The notes beneath the pieces are model-generated. The model saw nothing but the letters and a program-made list of their open reading frames with translations, did not search any database and was not told where the DNA came from. Below are positions 22,792 through 32,618 of a DNA stretch of 64,000 nt, piece by piece. This DNA comes from Pararhodobacter marinus. Its GTDB lineage: Bacteria; Pseudomonadota; Alphaproteobacteria; Rhodobacterales; Rhodobacteraceae. The stretch is taken from positions 1 through 64,000 of the forward strand of contig NZ_QEYD01000015.1 in assembly GCF_003122215.1 (NCBI RefSeq), given 5' to 3'. Each line of letters starts with the position of its first letter. Positions within the stretch are counted from its first letter, which is position 1. Made by a program: the position numbers and the translations under genes.

Positions 22792-24678
22792 TCAGCCGAC
22801 CATCGCGCCGTCATCGCGGCTGACCGCGATCAGCGACGAACGCGGCAGGCCGGTTTCCATCGGCCAGCTGCCGCCCGGATGCTGGATGCCCACGAACATC
22901 GTGCGGCGGTCTTCCGACCAGCACAGGCCGGTGACTTCCGAGCCGTTGGGCCCCGTCAGGAAGCGCGCGATCTCGCCCGAAACCGGGTCGCCCGCCAGCA
23001 TCTGGTTGTTGCCCTGACCGGCGAAGTCGCCCTCGTTCGAATCGTCGCCGTCGGTCTGGATCCACAGCAGGCCGGTCTGGTCGAAGGCCATGCCGTCGGG
23101 CGAGTTGAACATGTTGCCCGCCGTGACGTTGTCCGAACCGCCATAGGCGTCCGAATGGACCTCGGGGTTGCCCGCCATGACATAGAGATCCCAGGCAAAG
23201 CCCTGCGCCGCGTGGTCGTCGTCATTGGGGAACCAGCGGACGATCTGGCCGTACTGGTTGGCCTCGCGCGGGTTGGGGCCGCCGACCGGGGTCTCGTCGC
23301 CGCCCGCATTGGTGCGGGTGCCGCGACGGGTATTGTTGGTCAGGCAGCAATAGCCCTCGATCGCGTAGGGATTGACCGAGATCCATTCCGGACGGTCCAT
23401 CGTCGTCGCGCCTACCGCCGAACCGGCCTGACGCGAGAAGATCAGGATTTCCTCGGCCGACATGCCGGTCGCTTCGGGGGTCAGCGCGACCCATTCGCCG
23501 GTCATGTCGTCGTTGAACTTCGCGACATAGAGCTGGCCGTCATCGAGCAGCCCCTCGGTCGAGCCGCCCGGCGTATAGACGCCGTTCGAGACGAACTTGT
23601 ACAGGAATTCGCCGCGCTCGTCGTCGCCCATATAGACCACGACACGCCCGTCGCGCGCCAGCGTGACCTCGGCATTCTCGTGCTTGATGCGGCCCAGGCC
23701 GGTATGCTTGACCGGGGTGCTTTCGGGATCGGTCGGGTCGATTTCCACGACCCAGCCGTGGCGATGCGGCTCGTTGGGATGGGCCGAGACGTCGAAGCGG
23801 GCGTCATGCTTGTGGTAATCGTAGCCCCAGCCCTCGGCACCGATGCCGTAGCGCTCGTAACCCGCGGCGATGACCGCGTCCGAGGGCATCTCGCCCGTGG
23901 CGCCGAAATAGCCGTTGAAGTTCTCTTCGCAGGTCAGGTAGGTGCCCCACGGCGTCTTGCCCGAGCCGCAATTGTTCAGCGTGCCCAGCGCCTGGCGGCC
24001 CGAGGCGTCGGCCTCGGTCTGCAGCAGCGGATGACCGGCGGCCGGGCCGACCAGCTGCATCGGCGTGTTGTGGTGGATGCGGCGGTTGAAGGGGCTGTCC
24101 ACGACGACCGACCAGCCGTCCATGCCCTGCGCCACTTCCATCACCGTCACGCCCTGCAGGTTCTGCAGTTTCAGCACGTCATCGGCCGATGCGGGGACGC
24201 CTTCCTGCGAGGCGGGCAGGTTGATGTCGTTGTTGGTGTATTCGTGGTTCACCGCGATCAGCTGGTGACCCATATAGCTGAAGGTCTCCATCCCGTCGGT
24301 ATTCTCGCCGAAGATGCGATCCGACTTGGCGACCGGGCCGCCCTCGGCGATGTCGTAGCCCTCGGCATCGGCGAACAGCGCGTCGCCCCAGCTGGCCAGA
24401 ACCTGCACCTTGTAGCCCTCGGGCACGTGGACGGCGTGGTCGGTCTGCGCGGCGATCGGGGTGAAGGGGAAGCGCGAGGTGGTCTGCGCCAGCGCGGCGC
24501 GGGTCGACAGCAGGCCGGTGCCCATCACCGCCGCGCCCGAACCGAAGGCCAGCACGCCCGACAGGAAGCCACGGCGGTTCAGCGCGCGGTCCACGACGCG
24601 GTCGAAATCGTTCTCTTCGGGGCGCGGGAAGTTCAGTTCGTCCCACTCGTCAGCGCTGAGCTTGGTTTTGTCGGTCAT
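22792..24678 (-). CDS. phoX: PhoX-family alkaline phosphatase (DUF839), Tat-exported
   Basis: Periplasmic Ca/Fe-dependent phosphatase of 628 residues that releases phosphate from organic esters. The twin-arginine signal NRRGFLSG has its arginines at residues 35-36, followed by a hydrophobic stretch and a cleavage site near ALAQ. DUF839 hallmarks include NHEYTNND, NNCGSGKTPWGTYLTCEENFN, VVEIDPTDPES and GDDERGEFLYKF. I prefer the ATG at 24678, which follows ACAGGTAGCCAG; an ATG 18 nt upstream is possible. Three PhoB half-sites lie 72-100 nt upstream, so phosphate starvation induction is expected. Confidence 0.95.
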   Translation of the reverse strand: MTDKTKLSADEWDELNFPRPEENDFDRVVDRALNRRGFLSGVLAFGSGAAVMGTGLLSTRAALAQTTSRFPFTPIAAQTDHAVHVPEGYKVQVLASWGDALFADAEGYDIAEGGPVAKSDRIFGENTDGMETFSYMGHQLIAVNHEYTNNDINLPASQEGVPASADDVLKLQNLQGVTVMEVAQGMDGWSVVVDSPFNRRIHHNTPMQLVGPAAGHPLLQTEADASGRQALGTLNNCGSGKTPWGTYLTCEENFNGYFGATGEMPSDAVIAAGYERYGIGAEGWGYDYHKHDARFDVSAHPNEPHRHGWVVEIDPTDPESTPVKHTGLGRIKHENAEVTLARDGRVVVYMGDDERGEFLYKFVSNGVYTPGGSTEGLLDDGQLYVAKFNDDMTGEWVALTPEATGMSAEEILIFSRQAGSAVGATTMDRPEWISVNPYAIEGYCCLTNNTRRGTRTNAGGDETPVGGPNPREANQYGQIVRWFPNDDDHAAQGFAWDLYVMAGNPEVHSDAYGGSDNVTAGNMFNSPDGMAFDQTGLLWIQTDGDDSNEGDFAGQGNNQMLAGDPVSGEIARFLTGPNGSEVTGLCWSEDRRTMFVGIQHPGGSWPMETGLPRSSLIAVSRDDGAMVG

Positions 24679-24749
24679 CTGGCTACCTGTGTTCATGGTT
24701 GCGAGCGTCTACTCGCGGCGGACCATAGGCGGGCTATCGCAAAAGCCGC

Positions 24750-24778
24750 GCGACAGTTCCGCGACGATTTGATGACAG
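24750..24778 (-). promoter_or_regulatory. Pho box (PhoB binding site) upstream of phoX
   Basis: On the minus strand there are three 7-bp half-sites with an 11-bp period: CTGTCAT, then CAAA, TCGTCGC, then GGAA, CTGTCGC. The first matches the PhoB consensus perfectly, the third at 6 of 7 and the middle at 4 of 7. It starts 72 nt upstream of phoX and is about equally far from the divergent DUF2252 gene, so it could serve both. Confidence 0.8.
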
Positions 24779-24851
24779 GCCGGAAGGGAACAGCGCGCGC
24801 GGGCCGGACGTTGTTCCCGATCCCCCCGCCCGCCCGCGCAAGGAGACCTTC

Positions 24852-26282
24852 ATGGCCGAGACGACCTCATCGCCCCGCAAGCCGCCAACCGAATCGGCGT
24901 CGAAAGACGCCCCCGCGCCGGTCGCGCGGCTGGAAAGCCGGGTCGAGGCCTATCGCGCGCTGACCCGCGCCTTCGTCCGCTCGCCCTGCATCATGCGGCC
25001 CTGCGACCTGACGGGGCTGCGGCGACGCCAGCATGTGCGGGACACGATTCTCGAAGACCACGCATTGCGCATCGACCAGGGCGCCGAGGGCGCGCGGGCG
25101 AAGTTCGAGAAACTCGCGGGCTCGCTCTATTCCTTCTTTCGCGGGACCTCCCTGCTGTTTCACCGCGACATGCTGGGCGACGACGAACGGATGCCCACGG
25201 TGCTGGCGCTGGGGGACGTGCATCCGCTGAATTTCGGCATCATGCCCAATGCCGACAACGTGCCCATCTTCGGCGTCAACGATTTCGACGACGTGCTGTA
25301 TGCGCCCTTCACGTGGGATCTGAAGCGCGGCGTCACCGGGTTTCTTCTGGCCGCGGACGAGATCGGCGGGCATGGCCGCAAGACGCGCGAGAAGATCGCG
25401 CGCCGCTTCGTGCGGGGGTATCGCGACGGGATGCGGATCTATGCCCGCCATGGCCGCAAGGCGAGCGAGCAGATGCGCTCCGACAATTCGCCCAAGGTCA
25501 TCCGCCGGATGTTCAGGAAAGCCCGCAAGAGCCGCGAAAGCTGGCTGTGGGACCGCTACCTGGATGAAAAGGGCCGCGGCTTTCGCGCCAATGACGAACT
25601 GACGCCGATCTCCAGCCAGCGCGACGTGTTTCAGGAGCATATCAACGCCGTCGCGCGCCAGAACGGGATCGAACCGGGCGCGCGGGCGGGCGAGCTCAGG
25701 GTCAAGGATGTCTGCCTGCGCCATGGGCAGGGGACGGCCTCGCTGGGCCTGCCACGCTATTACTGCCTCATCGAGGGACCGAGCGCCGACGCGACCGACG
25801 ATCTGATCGTCGAGTTCAAGCAGGCGCGGCGCTCGGCGCTGGAAGGGCTGGCCCCCGAAAGCGATTTCCACGCGGGCGACAAGGGCGACCGGATCGCGCA
25901 CGGGCAGTCCGTGCATCTGGCGCATGGCGATGTGTTCTACGGCGCGGTCGAGATCGACGGCCAGAGCTACATGTCGCGCGAGCGGGCGCCGTTCCGCGAC
26001 GATATCGACCTGGACGACCTGTCCAAGAAAAGCTGGCGCCATTACGCCCATGCCTGCGGCATGGCACTGGCGCAGGCGCATGCGCGGTCGGACGATGCCG
26101 GGGCACTGGATTACCGGATCGAGCCGCGCATCCTGGACGCGACGGAGCCCTTCGCGCTGTTCGCCGAGGATCTGATCGTCTTCGGCAGCGAAGCGCTCGA
26201 CCGGCTGAAGGGTGACCATGCCGGCTATTGCCGGGATTTGAAGCGCGGCGCCTTCGACCGGACGCAGAAGCGCTACCGTTGA
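24852..26282 (+). CDS. DUF2252 family protein
   Basis: A 476-residue cytoplasmic protein of the DUF2252 family, which is distantly related to protein-kinase/aminoglycoside-phosphotransferase folds. LALGDVHPLNFG near residue 120 and FGVNDFDDVLYAPFTWDLKR near residue 140 carry the His/Asn and Asp residues expected at the phosphate-transfer site; MALAQAHARSD lies near the C-terminus. The ATG follows CAAGGAGACCTTC. No substrate is known. It is divergent from phoX across a shared Pho box, so phosphate control is possible. The first 30 residues are low-complexity and probably disordered. Confidence 0.85.
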   Translation: MAETTSSPRKPPTESASKDAPAPVARLESRVEAYRALTRAFVRSPCIMRPCDLTGLRRRQHVRDTILEDHALRIDQGAEGARAKFEKLAGSLYSFFRGTSLLFHRDMLGDDERMPTVLALGDVHPLNFGIMPNADNVPIFGVNDFDDVLYAPFTWDLKRGVTGFLLAADEIGGHGRKTREKIARRFVRGYRDGMRIYARHGRKASEQMRSDNSPKVIRRMFRKARKSRESWLWDRYLDEKGRGFRANDELTPISSQRDVFQEHINAVARQNGIEPGARAGELRVKDVCLRHGQGTASLGLPRYYCLIEGPSADATDDLIVEFKQARRSALEGLAPESDFHAGDKGDRIAHGQSVHLAHGDVFYGAVEIDGQSYMSRERAPFRDDIDLDDLSKKSWRHYAHACGMALAQAHARSDDAGALDYRIEPRILDATEPFALFAEDLIVFGSEALDRLKGDHAGYCRDLKRGAFDRTQKRYR

Positions 26283-26319
26283 GCGAAACCCGGCCCCAGG
26301 GGGCGGGTTTCGCTGTTTT
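26282..26319 (+). terminator. Terminator of the DUF2252 gene
   Basis: An 11-bp stem AGCGAAACCCG/CGGGTTTCGCT (26282-26292 with 26304-26314), overlapping the stop codon, is followed by GTTTTC. It may also serve the convergent symporter gene. Confidence 0.8.
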
Positions 26320-26331
26320 CCGGGCCTGTTT

Positions 26332-27678
26332 TCAGTGCCGGCGCGCGGCTTCGGCCAGATGCGCCTCGGCCACCGGATCGATGTCCAGCGACTCGCCGTC
26401 GATCAGCCCGGCCTCGGGGTCGTTCCAGACCGCCATGTCGATCTTGCCCTCGGACTTCGCAACGATGGTCGACACCACCGCGTCGCCGGTGATGTTCACG
26501 ACTGTGCGGATCATGTCCATCAGCCGGTCGACCCCGAGGATCAGCGCGATGCCTTCGATGGGCAACCCCACCTGGCCCAGCACCATGGTCAGCATGACCA
26601 GCCCCACGCCCGGCACGCCCGCCGTCCCGATCGAGGCCAGCACCGCCATGGCGATCACCGTCAGGTAGCCGCCCACGCCCAGATCGATGCCGTAGACATT
26701 GGCCAGGAACACCGTCGCCACGCCCTGCATGATCGCCGTGCCGTCCATGTTGATCGTCGCGCCGAAGGGCACGGTGAAGGACGCGACCGAGTTGTTGGCG
26801 CCCATCCGTTCGGTCACGCAGCGCAGCGTGACGGGAATCGTCGCGTTGGACGACGCGGTCGAGAAGGCAAAGATCTGCGCCGGGCGGATCTTTCGCAGGA
26901 AGACCAGGGGGCTGAGGCCCGACAACGCCTTGAGAAACAGCATCAGCGTGCCGAACAGGTGCAACAGCAGCGCGCCCACCAGCACCAGCACATAGGTCAG
27001 GACCGGCACGAACAGGCCGATCCCCTGCTCGGTGAAGGTCTTGGCGATCAGGCAGAAGACCCCGATCGGCGCGAAGGCCATGACGATCTGCACGACCTTC
27101 ATCATCAGCTCGTTCATGTATTCGCAGACCTCGACGAAGCCCTTCGAGCGGTCGCCCAGCATCAGCGCGGCCAGGCCCAGGATGATCGTGTAGAAGATGA
27201 TCTGCAGCATCTCGCCGCCGGCAAAGGCCGCGACCGGGTTGCGCGGCACGATGGCGGCCAGCGTATCCCAGACCGAGGGGGCCTCGCGTCCGGTGACGCC
27301 CGACGTGTCGATCCCGTCCATCACGAAGCCCTGCCCCGGCCCGACCGCCAGCGCGATCAGGATCGCGATCGCGATCGCCGTCGCGGTTGTCAGCAGGTAA
27401 AGCCCGAACGCCTTGCCGCCGACGCGGCCCAGGATGCGGATATCGCCGATCCCGGCCACGCCGCAGATCAGCGAAAAGAAGACCAGCGGCACGACCAGCA
27501 TCGACAGCGCATTGACGAACATCCGGCCGATCATGCCGAACAGCCCGCCGATGATATGGGTGTTGATGAATTCGATCTGCAGGAGGTTCAGCACCACCCC
27601 CAGCACAAGGCCCGCGCCCATGCCGATCAGAACCTGCGTGGTCAGGGACAGGCGCGGTCGCGCGATTCTGGGACTCAT
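26332..27678 (-). CDS. Dicarboxylate/amino acid:cation symporter (DAACS, GltP/DctA type)
   Basis: Inner-membrane secondary transporter of 448 residues with the glutamate-transporter fold. Re-entrant hairpin 1 carries FSTASSNATIPVTL, the NMDGTA motif of TM7 follows, and hairpin 2 has GTAGVPG. The residues that separate glutamate from C4-dicarboxylate carriers are not decisive here. The ATG at 27678 follows AGAAGGAGACCTCG. It is a single-gene unit facing the 1.35-kb gene-poor region upstream. Confidence 0.93.
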   Translation of the reverse strand: MSPRIARPRLSLTTQVLIGMGAGLVLGVVLNLLQIEFINTHIIGGLFGMIGRMFVNALSMLVVPLVFFSLICGVAGIGDIRILGRVGGKAFGLYLLTTATAIAIAILIALAVGPGQGFVMDGIDTSGVTGREAPSVWDTLAAIVPRNPVAAFAGGEMLQIIFYTIILGLAALMLGDRSKGFVEVCEYMNELMMKVVQIVMAFAPIGVFCLIAKTFTEQGIGLFVPVLTYVLVLVGALLLHLFGTLMLFLKALSGLSPLVFLRKIRPAQIFAFSTASSNATIPVTLRCVTERMGANNSVASFTVPFGATINMDGTAIMQGVATVFLANVYGIDLGVGGYLTVIAMAVLASIGTAGVPGVGLVMLTMVLGQVGLPIEGIALILGVDRLMDMIRTVVNITGDAVVSTIVAKSEGKIDMAVWNDPEAGLIDGESLDIDPVAEAHLAEAARRH

Positions 27679-29028
27679 CGAGGTCTCCTTCTGGATGATC
27701 TGTCGGGCCCAGTGTCACGGAACGCGCGCAAAAGTCGACCTCCGAGTTCGGGGGATCCGCGCGTCAGTCCCGGATTGCCCCTCAGGGAGCGGACGGCCAG
27801 GCGTCGTGTCCTGTCCGAAGCGCGGCCCGCACGGCGGAGGGAAAGCGTCGGGGAAAAGCCATCGCGCCCTGCTGCCTCGGCCGGGCGTGCAGCCGCAGGG
27901 TTGGGGTCGCTACGAACCGGCAAGGCGAAGCGCGGCCTGCTTGAAAGGCTGGCGCGCGGCGGACCATCGCCGTGACACCGCTTGTTCTGGCCGTTCCGGC
28001 GGGCGCCCCGGCCTGCGAAGCTGAGAGAGCCGGATCGCCGGGACCTGCGCTGTGCGGAGACAAGGGTCTTGCCGGGGCAGGCCTGGCCGGCCGGACGGCC
28101 ATGGCAACAGTTGCGTCGTGGCAAGGCAAGGAAGCGCCGCCTCGGATCATTCCGAGACCGCCTGGAAGTCATGCATCCTGCGTGTGGCATCTTTATCCGG
28201 GCGTCCGTTGCCCGACGGACCGGGTGTACAGGCGACGATTGGGACGACTCCGCTGAGGCGAGATGTCACAGCGATGAAGCCTCAAGGGAGGGTCTCCGGA
28301 CGGTAAGAGACATCCGGGACCTGCATCGCTCCGGTCGCGCCACGACACGAGCCCTGCCCGGCGAACCGGAAGCGCAGGGCGGCGATGGCTTGGTCCTGAT
28401 GGAACAGGATGGGGGCGGGATCACCGGACGGGCGCCATTCCGGGAGATCATCGCCACGCTACTGGGGGAATTTGCTGATAGCCTTGTGGAAACGCGGCGG
28501 GGCGCCGTGCATCGGGAGACGCAATCCGGGTGACGAGGCTCGGACCATGAGTGCAGTTCTCGCGGCACCCGGTCTGAAGCGGGATCGCGATTGCGCGTCG
28601 CGCACAATGTCACGCATTGCGTTGGTTACAATGCAGCGCCGCGCCCCTCGGCCCACCCTTTGCTCGCGCACGGCCCATCCGGAACCCTTTTCGGGCTTGG
28701 CGGGGCGGCGCCGCGCCCGCGACAAGGTTCGCAGCGTTCCACCGGTCGGGGCGATGCATCGTGACGAGGCACAGGGCATGAACGCAGATTTCGTGGCATC
28801 CAGTCTGAAGCGGGACCGGGATCACGATTGCGCCGCCTGCCTGCGCGTTCTTGCAAGCCCACTGCGTGCGATGTCATGCATTGCTGCGGTTACGAGGCGT
28901 CGCGCCGGCCCTCGGCCCCCCGGCGCCTGAGCGCGGCCCATCCGAAACCCGTCTCGGGCTTGGCGCCGCGTCCGCGAGAGCCCGGCTCCACCGAGCAGGG
29001 CGATGCGCCGGAAGCGGCGCCCGGAGCG
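27679..29028. other. 1.35-kb gene-poor region
   Basis: Between the symporter and the chemoreceptor no open frame has a ribosome binding site together with recognisable protein content. Several 60-180 codon frames exist but look like random GC-rich translation. The right half is a degenerate tandem duplication. The left half (27.7-28.5 kb) shows nothing recognisable; it may contain decayed genes or an untranslated RNA. Confidence 0.6.
28530..29009. repeat. Degenerate tandem duplication, two units of about 230-250 bp
   Basis: Unit A (28530-28760) and unit B (28761-29009) both start GTGACGAGGC and contain in order GTCTGAAGCGGGA, ATGTCA-GCATTG, GGTTAC and CTCGGCC. They continue with GCCCATCCG and CGGGCTTGG and end in GGGCGATGC. 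Differences include in-frame-sized gaps of 6 and 27 nt. Near 28440-28525 a similar boundary (GGGGCG..GTGCATCG) hints at an older third unit. Confidence 0.75.
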
Positions 29029-31104
29029 TCACGCGGCGTGGGCGTGGCGGGTGAAGGGCGCCTCGCTGTCGGTGTCGATCCGGAAGGCGGCGACGAGGGC
29101 CCGCAACTCGCCCGATTTCCGGTTGAGCGCGCCGATCAGGTCGGAATTGTCCTGGACCATCGCCGCGTTCTGCTGGGTCACCTGATCGAGCGACAGCATG
29201 GCCGCGTTGATCTCGGCGATGCTGGAGGCCTGCGAAACGGCTTCGCTCGCGATCTTTTGCATCGCGTCGGTGGCTCCCTCGACGCCCTCGCCGATCCGGT
29301 GAAAGGTCTGCGCCGCGAGCTCGACCAGCGCCACGCCTTCCTGCACGACCCCGATCGAGCCCTTGATCAGGTTGCGGATTTCGGTCGTGGTCTCGGCCGA
29401 GCGGACGGCCAGCGCGCGCACCTCCGAGGCGACGACGGCGAAACCGCGTCCTGCCTCGCCCGCGCGCGCGGCCTCCACCCCGGCATTGAGCGCAAGCAGG
29501 TTGGTCTGAAAGGCGATGTCGTCGATGAGCGAGACCATCCGCGTCATTTCTTCCGAGGATTTGGCGATGCGGCGCATGACCGCGATCGCCTCGTCGACCC
29601 GGCCGCGTCCCTCGATCGCGCTCTGGCGCAGGCCCACCGCTGCATCGCCCGCTTCTTTCGAGGCCCGCGCCGTGCCCGAAACCATGTCCGACAGCTGCGT
29701 CAGCGCGGCAGTCGTTTCCTCGAGCGAGGCCGCCTGCGAGCTGGTCCGGCGCGACATCTCATCCGTGGCGCGGGTCATCTCGTCGCCGGATTCCCGGAAT
29801 GTCGCCACCGCACCCGACACCCCGCTCATCGTGTCCCGCAGCCGCTCGACCGCATCGTTGAACCGCTGACGCAGCGTTTCGAACTCGGCCGGGAAGGGCG
29901 TTTCGATGCGACACAGCAGGTCGCCATCGGCCAGCCGGCCGAAGGCCGCGTCCAGATGGTCGGTCACCTGCGAGCGCGCCGCGACCGACGCCGCCTCGAT
30001 CCGCCTATCGGCATCGGCCAGCGTGTCGCCCGCGTTTTCCACGGCGTCGAACAGGCGCCCCACCTCGACCGCAAGTCCATCCGGACGGACAATCGCGGCG
30101 TAGTCTCGGTTGCCCAGGCTTTCCAGCGCCGCGCCGATGGCGCCGATATTGCGGCGCACGACCAGAAGGACGTAAAGGCCGGTCCCCGCGCTTGCCACGA
30201 CGGCAAGCAAGGCAAGCCCGGCGACCAGCAGGAAGGATTGCAGCGCCGTGCTTGCATGGTCGCGCGCGAGGCGGGCGATTTCCCCGGTGATCCGGCTTTC
30301 GATCTCCGCCAGTCGGTCGATCCAGTCGGTGGCCGCCGCAAACCATTCCGGCGCCGTCAGGCCCGCGACACGACCGCCCGGCCCGGCGGACAGGATCGCC
30401 TCGCGCATGGCGCCAAGGCCGGTCTGCGCCAGCGCGTCGTCAAGGTCGGGCATGGCGGGGACCGCGCGCAGCTCGGCCCGCGCGAGCGAGAGCATGACCT
30501 GTTCGGCTGCCCCCCGCTCGACAAAGGTGCGATAGAGTTCGGGCGGGAAAACATCGCTGCCAAGTCCCCCCGCCCCGGCCGCCCGCTGCAACCCCGCCGC
30601 TTCCTTGCTTTCGGCCAGCGCCATCAAGCCAGCGAAAAGGGCCGTGATTTCCGCATCGTGCTGATCCGTCACATGGCCTTCGAGATGGTGAAGCAGGCTG
30701 CGGATGATGCCGGTATAGACCAGACCCGATTGCGACCCGTTCACCGCCAGGTCGTCGATCTGTCCGCGCAGTTGCGCCACCTCGCCCAAAGCCTGCGCGA
30801 TGCCGTCGGGCAGGCTATCCTGCGCGGCACCGATCGCCTGGTCGGTGAGGCTGCGCGCCTCGGGCAGGTCGGAGGCGAAGTTCACACCCCGCGATGCGAT
30901 GAACCCCGCGCTTTGCCCGCGTTCGACCTGCAGGCGGTGAATCAGCGTCGTCAGCGTGGCATTCGCGGCAGCCTGATGCTGCGTCAGCACCGCGCCGCGA
31001 TACCCCTGCCACCGTTCGTAGCCGAGGAACCCGCTAACAAGGATCAGCGCGAACAGGGGAATCGCCGCCAGGGCAAGGACCAGGTTTCGCAACGTCATCG
31101 ACAC
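29029..31104 (-). CDS. Methyl-accepting chemotaxis protein with NIT (nitrate/nitrite-sensing) domain
   Basis: A 691-residue chemoreceptor. TM1 is at about 7-28. The periplasmic NIT-type helical domain spans about 40-285, with the signature [17 protein letters not shown]2 lies near 293-318, followed by a HAMP-like region and a coiled-coil signalling domain. The highly conserved tip [24 protein letters not shown] is intact. The protein ends in RHAHAA without a CheR-docking pentapeptide. Ligand unknown; NIT domains are proposed, not proven, to sense nitrate or nitrite. It lies 124 nt downstream of trpA on the same strand but probably has its own promoter. Confidence 0.93.
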   Translation of the reverse strand: MSMTLRNLVLALAAIPLFALILVSGFLGYERWQGYRGAVLTQHQAAANATLTTLIHRLQVERGQSAGFIASRGVNFASDLPEARSLTDQAIGAAQDSLPDGIAQALGEVAQLRGQIDDLAVNGSQSGLVYTGIIRSLLHHLEGHVTDQHDAEITALFAGLMALAESKEAAGLQRAAGAGGLGSDVFPPELYRTFVERGAAEQVMLSLARAELRAVPAMPDLDDALAQTGLGAMREAILSAGPGGRVAGLTAPEWFAAATDWIDRLAEIESRITGEIARLARDHASTALQSFLLVAGLALLAVVASAGTGLYVLLVVRRNIGAIGAALESLGNRDYAAIVRPDGLAVEVGRLFDAVENAGDTLADADRRIEAASVAARSQVTDHLDAAFGRLADGDLLCRIETPFPAEFETLRQRFNDAVERLRDTMSGVSGAVATFRESGDEMTRATDEMSRRTSSQAASLEETTAALTQLSDMVSGTARASKEAGDAAVGLRQSAIEGRGRVDEAIAVMRRIAKSSEEMTRMVSLIDDIAFQTNLLALNAGVEAARAGEAGRGFAVVASEVRALAVRSAETTTEIRNLIKGSIGVVQEGVALVELAAQTFHRIGEGVEGATDAMQKIASEAVSQASSIAEINAAMLSLDQVTQQNAAMVQDNSDLIGALNRKSGELRALVAAFRIDTDSEAPFTRHAHAA

Positions 31105-31228
31105 GCTCCACGGACAGAAAACCCCTGCCTAGCCGCGAAAGCTGAATCAATGATGTATGTCATCCCGCACGTTCGAACGGGTCTTTCCGCAGGTTTTTCC
31201 TGGGGTCTTTCCGGGCGAGCGGGCCGCG

Positions 31229-32020
31229 TCAGCCCTTATGCGCGCCCTCGGCCAGTCCGGCGACGAAATCGAGCACCTCGGCGACCGGTTTGCCCTCGCC
31301 GATCAGCTTGACGATGGCCGATCCCACGACGCAGCCATCCGCCACCGAGGCGATGGCCTGCGCCGCGTCGGGCGTGGTGATGCCGAAGCCCACGATCACC
31401 GGCAGGTCGGTCTGTGCCTTGATCCGCGCGACCTCGGGGGCGACATCGCCGGCCTCCGCCGCCGCGGCGCCGGTGATCCCGGTGATCGAGACGTAATAGA
31501 CGAAGCCCGAGGTGTTCTGCAGCACGGTGGGCAGGCGCTTGTCGTCGGTCGTGGGCGTGGCAAGCCGGATGAAATTCAGCCCCGCCTTCTGCGCGGGCAG
31601 GCACAGCTCGCTGTCCTCTTCCGGCGGCAGGTCGACGATGATCAGCCCGTCGATCCCGGCGGCGCTGGCGTCGGCGAGGAAGCGATCGACACCGCGGGCA
31701 TAGATCGGGTTGTAATAGCCCATCAGCACGATCGGCGTGGTCGTGTCCGTCTCCCGGAACGCGCGGACCATGCCCAGCACCTTGTCCATCGTCATGCCGC
31801 CATCGAGCGCGCGCTGGCCGGCGCGCTGGATGGTCGGGCCGTCGGCCATGGGATCGGTAAAGGGCAGGCCCAGTTCGATGATATCGACGCCCGCGCCGGG
31901 CAGACCGCGCATCACCTCGAGCGAGGTCGCCTCGTCGGGATCGCCGCCCATCATGTAAGCCACGAAGGCCTTGCGCCCCTCGGCGCGCAGGCGGGCAAAA
32001 GTATCGTCGATCCGTGTCAT
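31229..32020 (-). CDS. trpA: Tryptophan synthase alpha subunit
   Basis: Cleaves indole-3-glycerol phosphate to indole and G3P, partner of TrpB. It has 263 residues in a TIM barrel; the catalytic Glu is in [12 protein letters not shown] and the catalytic Asp in TDPMADGP. The phosphate-binding [10 protein letters not shown] and [10 protein letters not shown] are at the C-terminus. The usual AYLTAGDP near residue 20 reads AYMMGGDPD. The ATG at 32020 (MTRIDDTF) has GACGGGGGCCTCC upstream; the longer open frame lacks support. trpB is not adjacent. Confidence 0.95.
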   Translation of the reverse strand: MTRIDDTFARLRAEGRKAFVAYMMGGDPDEATSLEVMRGLPGAGVDIIELGLPFTDPMADGPTIQRAGQRALDGGMTMDKVLGMVRAFRETDTTTPIVLMGYYNPIYARGVDRFLADASAAGIDGLIIVDLPPEEDSELCLPAQKAGLNFIRLATPTTDDKRLPTVLQNTSGFVYYVSITGITGAAAAEAGDVAPEVARIKAQTDLPVIVGFGITTPDAAQAIASVADGCVVGSAIVKLIGEGKPVAEVLDFVAGLAEGAHKG

Positions 32021-32133
32021 GGAGGCCCCCGTCAATCTCGGCCACAGGCCTTGCACGGGCGCGGGGCGGAAATCAAGAGCCTTGGCCGCGCGAGGCTCTT
32101 GCGCCCTGCCCCGCACGGGGGCATTGAGGGCGC

Positions 32134-32544
32134 ATGAGCTGGATCCTGATCATACATATTCTTTGCGTCATGGGGTGGATGACCTCGATCTTTGCCGTGC
32201 CGCGCGCGCTGATCTACTGGAAGCGGGCCGCTGCGGGGGGGGACGCCACGCAGCTGGGCGAGCTGACCTTCCGGCTCTATCGCTTCTCGGCGGGGCTTGG
32301 TGTCATCGCGGCGCTGACCGGGCTGTGGCTGGCCTGGTCGGTCTGGAGCTTCGCGCCCTGGACGCATGCGAAGATCGCGCTCGTGGCGCTGCTGGCCGCG
32401 CATTACGTCTATACCGGGCTCATGGTCGGGCGTGCGCGCCGCGGCGAGTTCCGCGAAAGCGACCTGTTCCTGCGCCTCTTCAACGAGATCAGCGTGCTGG
32501 GCGTGATCGCGATCCTGTGGGTCGTGGTGGTCAAACCCTTCTGA
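32134..32544 (+). CDS. HemJ/CopD-like (UPF0093) membrane protein
   Basis: Four-helix inner-membrane protein of 136 residues. It resembles HemJ, the protoporphyrinogen oxidase of many alphaproteobacteria: N-terminal His ([14 protein letters not shown]), a PRALIYW segment where HemJ has PRLFVYH, a conserved Lys in WTHAKIALV, and the C-terminal RLFNE...VVVVKPF. The YH-to-YW change and its position away from hem genes suggest a paralogue rather than the main HemJ. The start has GAGGGCGC upstream. Divergent from trpA. Confidence 0.75.
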   Translation: MSWILIIHILCVMGWMTSIFAVPRALIYWKRAAAGGDATQLGELTFRLYRFSAGLGVIAALTGLWLAWSVWSFAPWTHAKIALVALLAAHYVYTGLMVGRARRGEFRESDLFLRLFNEISVLGVIAILWVVVVKPF

Positions 32545-32618
32545 GACCCGTTCCGGCCCTTGCCGTGCTGGGCACAAGGCCCTAGAAGCGGCGCGAAACA
32601 GGCGCCGGAGGGTATCAG

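Noticed and set aside
22726-24963. A 745-codon plus-strand frame
   Set aside because: Antisense to phoX, which has a Tat signal, DUF839 motifs and a Pho box.
27982-28533. A possible 183-aa gene in the gene-poor region
   Set aside because: No ribosome binding site and no recognisable motif; Arg-rich random-like composition.
31140-31175. Short symmetric ATGA..TCAT sequence upstream of the chemoreceptor
   Set aside because: Only 4-bp arms; likely chance.
28828-31311. An 827-codon plus-strand frame
   Set aside because: Mostly antisense to the chemoreceptor gene, whose signalling tip is unmistakable.
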